Origin: Pseudorhodoplanes sp.
GTDB lineage: Bacteria > Pseudomonadota > Alphaproteobacteria > Rhizobiales > Xanthobacteraceae
Assembly: GCA_022843165.1 (NCBI GenBank)
Contig: JALHOD010000017.1
Location: forward strand, 1 to 64,000
Direction: 5' to 3'
DNA: 64,000 nucleotides
The position numbers were made by a program, and so were the translations under genes. The notes beneath the pieces were generated by a model. The model had not been told where the DNA came from and did not search any database. It saw nothing but the letters and a program-made list of their open reading frames with translations. Below are positions 1 through 9,328 of the stretch, one piece after another (within the stretch, counting starts at the first letter, position 1; the number at the start of each line of letters is the position of its first letter).

Positions 1-1422
1 CGTCCCATTGAATCCTTCCGCCTGCGCTATCTGCCGGTGGTCATGGTCTATTTCGCCTATGGCGCGCTCGGGCTGATCGATGTCACCCGCGACATGTGGG
101 TGAAGGAGCAATTGACACTGTCACCGGCGGAACTGGCGGGGATCGGCGTCTGGCTGACATTGCCCTGGACCATCAAGATGGTCTTTGGACAATTGGTCGA
201 CAGCGTTCCGCTCTTCGGTTCGCAGCGTCGCTCCTACATCGTCATCGGCGCGGGCTTCACGGCCGCGGGCCTCTTGATCTTGGCCGGCGCGGCAGGCCGG
301 TGGCTCACCTTCATGCTTCCGGATCAACTCTACGTGCTCGGCGCTGTTCTGATCGTGGTTGGCACGGTCATTCAGGATGTGGTCGCCGACGCCATGTCGA
401 CCGAGGTGGTTCCGCGTGTCGATGCCGAGGGTGCGCCGCGCCCGGAAGACGAACTGAGGGCCGAACTCGGCATGGTGCAGGTGCTCGGCCGCCTTTCGCT
501 GTCGGCGGGGATTCTCTCTGTGGCGGGATTGTCGGGCTGGCTCGCGCAATGGTTGGATCGCGAGACCGTGTTTCTCCTTGGCCTTCTTATCCCCGCCATT
601 TCGCTCACCAGCATATTTCTGGTCAGGGAAACCGGCGAGCGGCGCCCGCTCGACTGGCGTATTCTCGGCTCCGGCCTGGCCTTCGGCGCCACGGTGATAG
701 CGCTGGCGACCGGCGGCGTGCCGTATGCACAGGAACTGATCTTCGTTCTCTCGATGTCGGTGATCTGCACCATGCTGGTCTGGGTGACGCGCGACATCGA
801 TCACAAGACGCGCATGGCGATTTTCTATACGACCCTCATCATCTTCGCCTTTCGCGCCACGCCCTCGGTCGGTGACGGCTATTTCTGGTGGACGCTGGAT
901 GTTTTGAAATTCGACGAGGCATTTTATGGCAGCTTGCGGCAGACAGCGGCGCTGCTGGGCCTCGTCGTCCTGTGGCTGTTCAGCAAGCAGATCACCGAAT
1001 ATCCCGTGAAATGGACTTTGTTCTGGCTTGCCGTGCTGGGAACCTTGCTCGCGCTGCCGAATGTCGGCCTCTATTACGGCCTAGCCGAGTGGACCGAAGC
1101 CAATTTCGGCTTTGGCGCCCGCTCGATCGCGCTGATCAATGCGGCAACCGCGTCTCCCTTCGAGCAGTTGAGCATGATCCCGCTTCTGGCCCTGATCGCC
1201 TTCTATGCGCCGCCTGGCCGCCGCGCGACATGGTTCGCGCTGATGGCGTCGCTGATGAACCTGGCACTGGTCGCGGGCCAGATGCAGACCAAATATCTCA
1301 ACCAGGTCTTCACCATCCAGCGCGGCGATTACAGTGAGCTGGGCGTGCTGCTGGTGCTGGCCACGGCGTTAGGTTTGGTGATTCCGGTTGCCGCCATAAT
1401 CGTCCTGGGACGCCGCGTTTGA
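1..1422 (+). CDS. MFS permease, BT1/folate-biopterin transporter-like (5' end outside window)
   Basis: This is an integral membrane transporter with about twelve hydrophobic segments. The frame is open from base 1 and the first internal ATG is at 37, where the protein is already in what looks like the first membrane helix, so the true start is probably upstream of the window. The motif around residues 60-80 (PW.IK..FGQLVDS.PLFG..RRSY) matches the conserved loop of BT1/folate-biopterin transporters and related PucC-like MFS proteins. The substrate cannot be told from sequence. No partner gene is visible; the next gene starts 122 bases downstream on the same strand and has a signalling role. 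Confidence 0.75.
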   Translation, partial: RPIESFRLRYLPVVMVYFAYGALGLIDVTRDMWVKEQLTLSPAELAGIGVWLTLPWTIKMVFGQLVDSVPLFGSQRRSYIVIGAGFTAAGLLILAGAAGRWLTFMLPDQLYVLGAVLIVVGTVIQDVVADAMSTEVVPRVDAEGAPRPEDELRAELGMVQVLGRLSLSAGILSVAGLSGWLAQWLDRETVFLLGLLIPAISLTSIFLVRETGERRPLDWRILGSGLAFGATVIALATGGVPYAQELIFVLSMSVICTMLVWVTRDIDHKTRMAIFYTTLIIFAFRATPSVGDGYFWWTLDVLKFDEAFYGSLRQTAALLGLVVLWLFSKQITEYPVKWTLFWLAVLGTLLALPNVGLYYGLAEWTEANFGFGARSIALINAATASPFEQLSMIPLLALIAFYAPPGRRATWFALMASLMNLALVAGQMQTKYLNQVFTIQRGDYSELGVLLVLATALGLVIPVAAIIVLGRRV

Positions 1423-1544
1423 AGGCCGCCGGAATTGCGTGAAATATGCCGGAAAACAGCTGGAACTGGCGCATTCCCATGGTCGGGGATTAGGGGTAGA
1501 AAAATCCCGCCAGCGCGCCGAATCACCCATTTTCCAGGACCGAC

Positions 1545-4289
1545 ATGACGAGCGCCCAGAAGCTCTCGCCGCCAGCCGACCGGCGCTCATGGTACCGCAC
1601 CATCGCCGGCAAGCTGGTCATGGCCTTTGTGCTGGTCGCCGCCCTGACCGTGATCGCCACCCTGGTGGCGCTGGTTCAGTTCAGAAATATCGACGCGGTG
1701 ATGAGCCGGCTGACGGGCTCGAGCCTGCCGGCGGTCAAATATTCCCTGGCGGTCGAGAGCAACGCCAAGGCCATCGCCGCCGGCGGGGCGCAGATCGCCG
1801 CGGCGACCTCCGAACTGCAGCGTTTCAGCGGCATGTCGGACGCCACTGAAAAGATCGGAAATCTGTGGGGCGCCTTGTCGCAATTGCGCGCCGTCTCCGG
1901 CGAGACCGCGACGATCACGCAACTGCAGACACTGATCGCGTCCATCGACGAGCGGCTGGGGCAGCTCGACCGCACCATCCGCGACAAGATCTACACCGTC
2001 TCGGCGCGCGAGAAGGTGGCGGGACAGGTTCCGGTCTCGAGCGAGGCGCTGGCGAACAGCCTTGCGCCGTTCATCCGCCAGGACGCGACGGCGAAACCGG
2101 CGTTCGAATTGCGGGCTGACGGCTATCTCGCGTCGGACCTGCTGCACCGCGCTCTGGCGCTCGACAAAGCCGATGCGCTCAAGATTTTGCAGCAGCAGTT
2201 CGAAGCTGTTCGTTCCCGCATCTTGAGCGCCTCCGAGGGGCTACAGGCCGACGCGCAGATCGATCAGGAGTCCCGCATCGCGTTGCGGCAATCCATGCAG
2301 GGTCTGCTCGAACTGGGCCGGCCGAATGTCGGCCTGTTTCAGTTGCGCGCCAACGAGCTCGATCAGCAGCGCGCCGCGAATGATCTGCAATCTGCGTTGC
2401 AAAAGCTTGCCGCCGACCTCGAAACCCAGGTCAACGCGCTGGTCGCAGCTGCGGAACAGGAAGCGGCGGATGCCACAGCCCTGACCGCGGGGGCGCTTGA
2501 AGACAGCCGCTACTGGCTGATCGCCTTGTCCTGCGTGAGTCTGCTGGCGGCGATCCTGATCGTGTGGTTGTTCGTCATTCGCTATATCGTGGCCCGCCTG
2601 CAGACCCTGACCGGCAGCATGATGGCGGTTGCGGGCGGCAAGCTGGATGCGAATATTCCGCCTGCCGGCGCCGACGAACTGGGCGACATGAGCCGTGCGC
2701 TCGTCATTTTCCGGGAAAATGCCCGCGACATTCACCATGCGCGGGAAGAGGCGGAAAAGGCCCGCTACGAAGCCGAGGCCGCGTCCCGCACCAAGTCGTC
2801 GTTCCTCGCCAACATGAGCCACGAATTGCGCACGCCGCTCAATGCCATTATCGGCTACAGTGAATTGTTGCGCGAGGATGCGGTCGATCGCGGCGACGAG
2901 GCGAGCGAGGCCGATCTGGTCAAGATCGAAGCGGCCGGCAAACATCTTCTGGGCCTGATCAACGATATCCTCGATCTGTCCAAGATCGAGGCTGGCCGCA
3001 TGGATCTGCATCTCGAGGATGTCGATCTGTCCAGGCTGGTGTCGGATGTCAGCGCCTTGGTGGCGCCGCTGATCAGCAAGAACGCCAACACGCTCGAAAT
3101 CAATGTCCCCGCCAATATCGGCACGATGCGGGTCGATCTGGTCAAGCTCAAGCAGAGCCTGCTCAACCTGCTCAGCAATGCGGCCAAGTTTACCAAGAAC
3201 GGCAAGGTCGGACTGACGCTTGCGCGCAATGTTGATGCGGATGGCAGGCCGGTCTTCACCTTTGCGGTGAGGGATTCCGGCATCGGCATGACCGACGAGC
3301 AGATCGGCCGCTTGTTCCAGGCCTTCACCCAGGCGGACACGACAACCACGCGCAATTTCGGCGGCACGGGCCTCGGCCTCACCATCACGCGGCATTTCTG
3401 CACGCTGCTCGGCGGCACGATCGACGTCACCAGCAAGCCGGGAGAGGGATCGGTCTTCACCATCACGCTGCCGGACGGCGGCAAGTCGGAAGCGCCGGCC
3501 GCCGTCGAGCACGGGCCGGCGGTCAGCGGCTCGGTCGCCGGCCGCAAGATCCTGATCGTAGACGATGACCCGGCCGTGCATGACGTGCTGCGCATCACGC
3601 TCACCCGCGAAGGCTACCGGCTGTTGCATGCCTATGACGGTGCCGAGGCCCTGGATATCGCGCAAAAACATCGTCCGGATGTGATCACCCTCGATGTCAT
3701 GATGCCGCGCGTCGACGGCTGGAGTGTGCTCACGCAGCTCAAGTCGGATCCGAAGCTGGCGCGCATCCCTGTGATCATGCTGACCATCGTGGATGAGCGC
3801 ACCATGGGCTATTCGCTCGGCGCCTCTGAATACATGACCAAGCCGGTCGACCGCGCGCGGCTTGTCGAGTTGCTGCGCCGGTTTGCTGGCCAGACGGAAG
3901 ATCAGACCGTCTTGGTCGTCGACGACGACGTCGATGTACGCGCCATCGTCAAGGCGACGGTCGAGAAGACCGGCCTGACGACCGCGGAAGCCGTGAACGG
4001 GCAGGCCGCGCTCGACTGGCTGGCCCGGCACCGCAGCCCGGCGCTGATCCTGCTCGATCTGATGATGCCGGTGATGGACGGCTTCGAGTTCCTGGAACGC
4101 GTACGCGCGAATCCGGCCACCAGCCAGGTTCCGATCGTGGTGCTGACCGCCAAGGATCTCACCGAGGCGGAGCGCAAGCTCATCAACGAACGCACATTGC
4201 TGGTTCTCACCAAGGGCGCGCAACCCTTGTCGTCGTTGGGCAATGCTTTGTCTGCCATCGCCCGGCAAGCTATGGAAGGCGCGGAATAG
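1545..4289 (+). CDS. Membrane hybrid sensor histidine kinase with two receiver domains
   Basis: The protein has 914 residues. Order: short cytoplasmic N-terminus, TM helix about 22-44, a long mostly helical periplasmic sensor of about 270 residues, TM helix about 322-346, HAMP, HisKA with the phosphoacceptor H426 in the SHELRTPLNA motif, and a HATPase_c domain with N box (N545), DSGIGM and GTGLGL (about 607). Two tandem receivers follow, with phosphoacceptor aspartates D717 and D838. It should autophosphorylate and pass phosphate to its own receivers and probably to the single-domain regulator encoded 24 bases downstream. No HPt domain is visible in it or next to it, so the relay partner is unknown. 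The sensor region resembles no ligand-binding fold I recognise. Confidence 0.9.
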   Translation: MTSAQKLSPPADRRSWYRTIAGKLVMAFVLVAALTVIATLVALVQFRNIDAVMSRLTGSSLPAVKYSLAVESNAKAIAAGGAQIAAATSELQRFSGMSDATEKIGNLWGALSQLRAVSGETATITQLQTLIASIDERLGQLDRTIRDKIYTVSAREKVAGQVPVSSEALANSLAPFIRQDATAKPAFELRADGYLASDLLHRALALDKADALKILQQQFEAVRSRILSASEGLQADAQIDQESRIALRQSMQGLLELGRPNVGLFQLRANELDQQRAANDLQSALQKLAADLETQVNALVAAAEQEAADATALTAGALEDSRYWLIALSCVSLLAAILIVWLFVIRYIVARLQTLTGSMMAVAGGKLDANIPPAGADELGDMSRALVIFRENARDIHHAREEAEKARYEAEAASRTKSSFLANMSHELRTPLNAIIGYSELLREDAVDRGDEASEADLVKIEAAGKHLLGLINDILDLSKIEAGRMDLHLEDVDLSRLVSDVSALVAPLISKNANTLEINVPANIGTMRVDLVKLKQSLLNLLSNAAKFTKNGKVGLTLARNVDADGRPVFTFAVRDSGIGMTDEQIGRLFQAFTQADTTTTRNFGGTGLGLTITRHFCTLLGGTIDVTSKPGEGSVFTITLPDGGKSEAPAAVEHGPAVSGSVAGRKILIVDDDPAVHDVLRITLTREGYRLLHAYDGAEALDIAQKHRPDVITLDVMMPRVDGWSVLTQLKSDPKLARIPVIMLTIVDERTMGYSLGASEYMTKPVDRARLVELLRRFAGQTEDQTVLVVDDDVDVRAIVKATVEKTGLTTAEAVNGQAALDWLARHRSPALILLDLMMPVMDGFEFLERVRANPATSQVPIVVLTAKDLTEAERKLINERTLLVLTKGAQPLSSLGNALSAIARQAMEGAE

Positions 4290-4313
4290 CGCGAATCTCA
4301 GAGAGGCGGAAAA

Positions 4314-4685
4314 ATGCCCAAGATCCTGCTGGTCGAGGATAACGAGATGAACAGGGACATGCTGTCCCGGCGGCTGATCCGAAACGGCTTCGAGGTCGTG
4401 ATTGCGGTCAACGGCCAGGAAGGCGTCGACATGGCCGCGAGCGAACATCCCGACCTGATCCTGATGGACATGAGCCTGCCGGTTCTGGACGGCTGGGACG
4501 CCACCCGTCGGCTCAAGGCCAATCCGGCCACCGCGTCGATTCCTGTCATCGCGCTCACCGCGCATGCTATGCCGGCGGACAAGGAAAAGGCGCTGGAAGC
4601 CGGCTGCAATGATTTCGATACTAAGCCGATCGAATTGCCGCGCCTGCTCGAGAAGATGAAGGCGCTGATTCCGGGCTCGCAATGA
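4314..4685 (+). CDS. Single-domain response regulator (DivK/CheY-like)
   Basis: This 123-residue protein is a receiver domain and nothing else. The acidic pair follows LLVE near residue 8-9, the phosphoacceptor is D52 in LILMDMSLP, the Thr/Ser switch lies in ALTAHA and the conserved Lys in TKP near residue 108. It has the two-component DivK-like look (VEDNE.NRDML). It lies between the hybrid kinase (24 bases upstream) and the receiver-cyclase (1 base downstream), so it probably carries phosphate between them. It has no output domain, so it acts by protein contact. Confidence 0.9.
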   Translation: MPKILLVEDNEMNRDMLSRRLIRNGFEVVIAVNGQEGVDMAASEHPDLILMDMSLPVLDGWDATRRLKANPATASIPVIALTAHAMPADKEKALEAGCNDFDTKPIELPRLLEKMKALIPGSQ

Positions 4686-4686
4686 C

Positions 4687-6291
4687 ATGACAGGCAAGCT
4701 GCAAGAGCTGGATGCAGGCGAAGCGGCACGGCTGCACCACGCCTTGCGCGTTCACCTGCGCCAGGAATTCGTGGCCCCGGCGGCGGCCATCGTGGGTTTT
4801 GCCGAAATCCTGCTCGAAGAAAGCGACCGACTGGCGCTTCAGGACTATCGCGCCGATCTGGAGCGGATCCGGACGGCGGGCGTGTCCCTGCAGGATTTTC
4901 TCGGGCAGGTTCTGACGCAATCCGACAATCCCTCCGACATCGACGATTATCGCGCGCGCCTGCGCCACGATCTGCGGACCCCGATCAATGCCGTAAAAGG
5001 TTACGGCGAAATGATTCTGGAGGATGCAACCGACAGCGGCCATGTCGCCTTGCTGCCGGATATCGGCAAGATGCTGGCGGCGGCCGAGGATCTGCTGGCG
5101 CGCGTGGATGCGCTGGTCGCCTATGCCGATCAGCCCGATCCGGCGTCTGATCTTGCTTTCGCCGGTGCGACCCGCGTGGTGGAGGCGTTCAGGTCGATCA
5201 AGCCCGCGTCCGTCGCCAAGGCGATGACGGGGTGCATTCTGGTCGTCGATGACAACGAATCCAACCGCGATCTGCTCGCGCGCCAGCTCACCCGCGATGG
5301 ACATGCGGTAGAAACGGCTGCGTCAGGACATCAAGCGTTTGCACGTCTGGAGGAGCGCAGCTTCGATCTGATCCTGCTCGACGTGCTGATGCCGGATATT
5401 AGCGGTTACGATGTGTTGCTGCGGCTTAAAGGAAATCCGCGCACCGGCGAGATTCCCGTCATCATGATCTCCGCGCTGGATGATATGGACTCGATCGTCC
5501 GCTGCATCGAGGCAGGCGCCGTCGATTATCTGCCAAAGCCTTTTGCGCCGCCGCTGCTGCGGGCGCGCATCCGCGCGTCGTTGGAAAACAAGTTCCTGCA
5601 GGATCGCGAGCGCGACATGATGCTGGAAATCCGCGAGGCCAATGCGCGCAACGAGGCCCTGCTGCTGAGCATCCTGCCCAAGGCGGTGGTCGATCGGATC
5701 AATGGCGGCGCCTCCATGGTTGCCGACCATATTTCGGAAGCCACCATTCTCTTCGCTGATCTTGTTGATTTTACACCGTTTTCCGCAAAAATGCCGCCGG
5801 CGGACGTGGTCGGATTCCTCAATCTGATCTTTTCCGAATTCGACCGGCTGGCGGAGCGTTTCGGCGCCGAGAAGATCAAGACCATCGGCGACGCCTACAT
5901 GGTGGCGGTCGGCATCCCGGAGCCCCGACAGGATCATGCCGAAGCCTGCGCGCGGCTGGCGCTGGCCATGCTCGACGCGCTGGCGGTGCTGAAGATGGAG
6001 ACCGGTGCGCCGGTGCGGCTGCGCATCGGACTGCATGCCGGGCCGGCGGTCGCGGGGGTGATCGGCGAGCGCAAATTCGCCTACGACGTCTGGGGCAGCA
6101 CGGTGAATATCGCCAGTCGCATGGAATCGCACGGACTGCCCGACCGAATCCATGTCTCGAAGACGGTGGCGCAGCGTCTGGACGGAAAATTCCTGCTGTC
6201 GCCGCGCGGGCCGCTCGACGTCAAGGGCGCCGGCCTGATGGAAACGTTTTTCCTGGATGGGGAGGGCGGCTTCGAATCGAACGTCACGTGA
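4687..6291 (+). CDS. Adenylate cyclase (class III) fused to receiver and HisKA-like domains
   Basis: This is a 534-residue cytoplasmic protein. Residues about 17-80 look like a degenerate HisKA helical hairpin with Gln26 where the phospho-His would be. Residues about 90-150 are a second HisKA-like hairpin that keeps the histidine (H94 in RHDLRTPINA). No ATPase domain follows. A receiver (about 178-300, phosphoacceptor D232) comes next, then a coiled linker and a class III cyclase catalytic domain (about 350-520). The cyclase keeps the metal aspartates (D358 in FADLVDF and the Asp of TIGDAYM), the adenine-selecting Lys in EKIKT and Asp in YDVWG, and the Arg of NIASRM, so cAMP production is expected. 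The start is one base after the upstream regulator stop, which implies translational coupling. Confidence 0.88.
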   Translation: MTGKLQELDAGEAARLHHALRVHLRQEFVAPAAAIVGFAEILLEESDRLALQDYRADLERIRTAGVSLQDFLGQVLTQSDNPSDIDDYRARLRHDLRTPINAVKGYGEMILEDATDSGHVALLPDIGKMLAAAEDLLARVDALVAYADQPDPASDLAFAGATRVVEAFRSIKPASVAKAMTGCILVVDDNESNRDLLARQLTRDGHAVETAASGHQAFARLEERSFDLILLDVLMPDISGYDVLLRLKGNPRTGEIPVIMISALDDMDSIVRCIEAGAVDYLPKPFAPPLLRARIRASLENKFLQDRERDMMLEIREANARNEALLLSILPKAVVDRINGGASMVADHISEATILFADLVDFTPFSAKMPPADVVGFLNLIFSEFDRLAERFGAEKIKTIGDAYMVAVGIPEPRQDHAEACARLALAMLDALAVLKMETGAPVRLRIGLHAGPAVAGVIGERKFAYDVWGSTVNIASRMESHGLPDRIHVSKTVAQRLDGKFLLSPRGPLDVKGAGLMETFFLDGEGGFESNVT

Positions 6292-6480
6292 CGGCGCGTC
6301 GTCTGCTGGTCGTCCGAATGGCTTTGACGGCGTCCCCTGAACAGTTCCTTGTCTCCTTGCGGTGATCACGCTACTGGACCAGTCGGGATCTGCACGCATT
6401 GATGCGAAGGCAGATCGGCGGATGCCCGCTACTGGATGGAGTCGGCGGGGCCGTTGACGCTACAAATTCATTGGTGTCGG
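6292..6480. other. Intergenic region with no recognised gene
   Basis: These 189 bases separate the cyclase from the MaoC-like gene. A ten-base sequence (cgctactgga) occurs twice, near 6368 and 6429, each followed by a gtcgg tract. I see no clear terminator and no strong promoter. Confidence 0.4.
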
Positions 6481-6954
6481 ATGAAGCATTCAATCCCTCA
6501 GCGTTACTTTGAAGACTTTGAAATCGGTATGACGTTCGAATTCGGCGACTACCGGATGACGGAAGAGGAAATCATCAGTTTCGGCAAGGCTTATGATCCG
6601 CAGCCGTATCATGTCAGCCGCAATCCCGGGCCCGGCTATGCCGCCGGCGAATTGATCGCGAGCGGCTGGCACACCTGCGCGGCAGCCATGCGCATGCTGG
6701 TGGATCATTTCATTCCGGAGACCACGGTGTTGCCGGCGGGAGGCGTCGATGCCATTCGCTGGTTGCGGCCGGTGCGTCCCGGAGACCGTCTGCGGATGAA
6801 GTTGACCGTGAAGGACATGCGGCCGTCCGCCACCAAACCCGACCGCGGGGTTGTTAAGCTGCAGATCGAGGTTTTCGACCAGAGCGACAATGTGGTGATG
6901 ACGGCACTGGATGTGGTTCTGTTCAGGCGCCGTCCACCGATAACTGCAAGCTGA
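6481..6954 (+). CDS. MaoC-family dehydratase/hydratase (hot-dog fold)
   Basis: This 157-residue single hot-dog protein belongs to the MaoC/(R)-hydratase-like group, which adds water to or removes it from enoyl-CoA or similar acyl thioesters. It begins YFEDFEIGM, typical of the family, and has the DPQPYHV segment at the position of the catalytic D.....H signature. I chose the ATG at 6481; an upstream in-frame ATG at 6436 would add 15 residues (LTLQIHW region) that do not look like the family. It stands alone, convergent with the TRAP/MarR operon on the other strand. The substrate is unknown. Confidence 0.8.
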   Translation: MKHSIPQRYFEDFEIGMTFEFGDYRMTEEEIISFGKAYDPQPYHVSRNPGPGYAAGELIASGWHTCAAAMRMLVDHFIPETTVLPAGGVDAIRWLRPVRPGDRLRMKLTVKDMRPSATKPDRGVVKLQIEVFDQSDNVVMTALDVVLFRRRPPITAS

Positions 6955-6983
6955 CCCCATCGCAGAGGTTGTCGGGCGCGACG

Positions 6984-7433
6984 TCATTTGGCGGGAAGCG
7001 TGACGTTCCTGTTCGCCATCATGCGCTGTAATGTGCGGTGCAGACGCTTGCTGTCGCTGCCGCTGACGCCTTTCATGGCCGCGCGATGCTCCTCCAGTGC
7101 CAGCGCCAGCATTTTCCTGTACGCGGCGCGGCCATGCGGCGTGAGCTTGATTTCAACAAAACGCGAATCCTTGGCGCCGCCGCGCCGCTTCAGCAGGCCC
7201 TTGCGTTCCAGGCTGGCGACATTCCGGCTGACGCTGGGTTGAGGAATGACGGTGGCTTCTGTGAGCTCGGTGAGATTGACGTGCTCGAACGCCGCCAGCA
7301 CCGCCAGAATGCGCCAGTTCTGGAATGTATAGCCCTGCGCACGGAGTTTTTCGGCCAGATTCTGATTCATCCGCGCCACCAGCCGGTTCATCAGATAAGG
7401 CAGAAAGTCATCGAGTTTCGATTGTTTTGGCAT
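6984..7433 (-). CDS. MarR-family transcriptional regulator
   Basis: This is a 149-residue winged-helix DNA-binding protein. The recognition-helix region reads QPSVSRNVASLERKGL, followed by a wing with KDSRFVEIKLT. The start at 7433 gives MPKQSKLDDF; its ATG shares one base with the TGA of the upstream TRAP large-permease gene, so the two are translationally coupled and the regulator is the last gene of the TRAP operon. A likely binding site is the AT-rich inverted repeat at 10363-10380 between dctP and iorA. The ligand is probably the transported aromatic or organic acid (inference). Confidence 0.88.
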   Translation of the reverse strand: MPKQSKLDDFLPYLMNRLVARMNQNLAEKLRAQGYTFQNWRILAVLAAFEHVNLTELTEATVIPQPSVSRNVASLERKGLLKRRGGAKDSRFVEIKLTPHGRAAYRKMLALALEEHRAAMKGVSGSDSKRLHRTLQRMMANRNVTLPAK

Positions 7434-8752
7434 CAGGAGCCCAGCAAGCGCGGCAGCCACGTCGCGATGGGTGGGAAGAGCAGAATGAGAACCAGAACGA
7501 CGACGCCAAATGCGACATAGGGCAGCGAGGCCCAATAGATCTGGTTCATGGTGACGGAGGGGGGGGCCACGCTTTTCATCGTGAACAGCAGCAGCCCGAA
7601 CGGCGGCGTCAGCAATCCGAGTTGCATGCAGATCAGGAAGATGATGCCGAACCAGATCGGATCGATCCCCAGCTGCTGCACCAGCGGCATGAAGAAGGGC
7701 AGGGTGATGAGCATCATGCTGACCTGATCGACGAAACAGCCCAGGAACAGCAGGATCAGGATCATGCCGATAATCACCGCCATCATCGATAATCCTTGGG
7801 CCGCGATCAGGCCGATAATGCCGTTGACCACGCCGGAGAAGCTCAGCGCCTGCGCGAAGGTGGTGGCGCCGATGATGATGAACAGGATGGTGCCGGAAAT
7901 GCCGACAGTGCCGAGCAGCGCCTTCATCAAATTGCTGACGGTCAGCCGGCCATAGAGCAACGCCGCGACGATCGTCCCGGCGGCGCCGAGCGCCGCGGCT
8001 TCGGTCGGCGTCGCCCAGCCCGCCGACATGGCACTCACTACAAGCCCGAAGATCAGCAGCAACGGCAGGACATAGATCAGGAAAGGAAGCCAGCGGTCCA
8101 GAAATGGCGGCGTTTCCTCCAGTGTCTCGCTGGGCGCCAGGGTCGGATCGAGCATGGCCCGCAGGATGATGTAGCCGACGAACAGTGCGCTCAGCATCAG
8201 TCCCGGCACCACACCGCCGATCAGGAGGCCGGTGATGGAGATTCCGGCCAGACTGCCGAGCAGGACGGTGAGGGCGGACGGCGGAATCAGCATGTCCACG
8301 CCGCCGATCCCCATGATCGGACCCATCGCCATTTTAGGGTGATAGCCGCGCGCCAGCATGGTCGGCAGCATCAGGCTGCCGAGCAGGGCGGTGGTGGCGA
8401 TGGTCGAGCCCGAGATAGCCGAAAACACGGTCCCGGCCACGATGGCGATCACCGACAGCCGGCCCGGCACCCGCCGGATCAGCAGGGCAAATGCGTCGAT
8501 TGCCTTCATGGCCACGCCGCTGTGAAACAGGATCTCGCCCATCAGCACGAAAAACGGGATCGGTGTCAGGGCAAAGACGGTGATCGACTGCACGGCGTTG
8601 CGGGAAAACTGGATGAGCCCGACCTGGCCGCCGAGAAAGATCGCCGCTCCCACGATATTGATGGCGAGGAAAGCGAAGGCGACCGGCAGGCCGAGCGCCA
8701 TCAAGGCCATGAGGCCGCCGAACAACAGGATGCTGGCCTCGATCCAGGGCAT
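7433..8752 (-). CDS. dctM: TRAP transporter large permease subunit (DctM-like)
   Basis: This 439-residue, very hydrophobic protein with about 12 helices is of the DctM family, the sodium-coupled transport subunit of a TRAP system. Typical segments are PIPFFVLMGEILFHSG near residue 65-80 and the glycine-rich GIGGVDMLIPPS segment. It is the third gene of the operon dctP-dctQ-dctM-marR. Three bases separate it from dctQ, and its stop overlaps the MarR start. TRAP specificity lies in the binding protein, so the substrate is not readable here. Confidence 0.93.
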   Translation of the reverse strand: MPWIEASILLFGGLMALMALGLPVAFAFLAINIVGAAIFLGGQVGLIQFSRNAVQSITVFALTPIPFFVLMGEILFHSGVAMKAIDAFALLIRRVPGRLSVIAIVAGTVFSAISGSTIATTALLGSLMLPTMLARGYHPKMAMGPIMGIGGVDMLIPPSALTVLLGSLAGISITGLLIGGVVPGLMLSALFVGYIILRAMLDPTLAPSETLEETPPFLDRWLPFLIYVLPLLLIFGLVVSAMSAGWATPTEAAALGAAGTIVAALLYGRLTVSNLMKALLGTVGISGTILFIIIGATTFAQALSFSGVVNGIIGLIAAQGLSMMAVIIGMILILLFLGCFVDQVSMMLITLPFFMPLVQQLGIDPIWFGIIFLICMQLGLLTPPFGLLLFTMKSVAPPSVTMNQIYWASLPYVAFGVVVLVLILLFPPIATWLPRLLGS

Positions 8753-8755
8753 GGC

Positions 8756-9268
8756 TCAGGCGACCGACGTCGCTTCCTGACGCCGCTCACGGACGGTCAG
8801 GATGCGGTGAAACCGAAAAACGAACTCGATCGCCAGGAGGATGAAGACCACGGGCATCGGCGCCAGCAGCCACCATTCCGGAAAGACCAGGTTCTTGATG
8901 GTGATCGAGCCCAGGCGCCACGCCTCGAAGGTCATTTGCCAGCCGAAGCGGATCATGGCCAGACACACCACAAGGCCGATGACATCGCCGGCGGCTTCCA
9001 GCAGCCACGCCACGCGCCGCGGGATTGCGGTCAGGACGAGATCGAGGCGGACATGCTGGCCGCGCCGCAGCAGCCACGGTCCGGTCAGCAGCGTCATCAG
9101 ATAAAGCGCGTATTCGGAGATCTCGTTAGCCCAGACGAAGCCTCTGACCGCGACATTGCGCAGGATGATGTCGCCGGTGACGAGCGTCACCATGGCGAAC
9201 AGAATCAGGGCCGCAACGATTGCAAGCCCGTCCAGGAGCCGCCCGAAGGCCGCTGAGAGTTTTGTCAC
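8756..9268 (-). CDS. dctQ: TRAP transporter small permease subunit (DctQ-like)
   Basis: This 170-residue protein with four predicted membrane helices belongs to the DctQ family, which forms the TRAP membrane complex with DctM. The segment RNVAVRGFVWANEISEYAL around residues 37-55 is the usual conserved DctQ stretch. The start codon appears to be GTG at 9268, with only a weak ribosome-binding site. A very stable hairpin (9291-9317) lies just upstream in the message, between the binding-protein gene and this one. Confidence 0.9.
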   Translation of the reverse strand: MTKLSAAFGRLLDGLAIVAALILFAMVTLVTGDIILRNVAVRGFVWANEISEYALYLMTLLTGPWLLRRGQHVRLDLVLTAIPRRVAWLLEAAGDVIGLVVCLAMIRFGWQMTFEAWRLGSITIKNLVFPEWWLLAPMPVVFILLAIEFVFRFHRILTVRERRQEATSVA

Positions 9269-9290
9269 GGCCGGTCTCTCGGGAGAGATA

Positions 9291-9317
9291 CCGGTGCCGG
9301 GATAATCCCGGCACCGG
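9291..9317 (-). other. Strong hairpin between dctP and dctQ
   Basis: A 12-bp perfect inverted repeat (ccggtgccggga / tcccggcaccgg) has a 3-base loop. No T-tract follows in the transcription direction, so it is more likely an mRNA-stabilising or processing structure than a terminator. It would favour higher expression of the binding protein than of the permeases. Confidence 0.75.
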
Positions 9318-9328
9318 CTGGAAGGATA

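Noticed and set aside
2241-4697. 818-residue open frame on the minus strand
   Set aside because: It lies antisense to the hybrid kinase and the response regulator, whose motifs are clear; its own translation is His/Arg/Gln-rich and has no family features, typical of a high-GC shadow.
7796-9256. 486-residue + strand open frame opposite dctM/dctQ
   Set aside because: His/Gln/Asp-rich shadow of clear membrane-protein genes.
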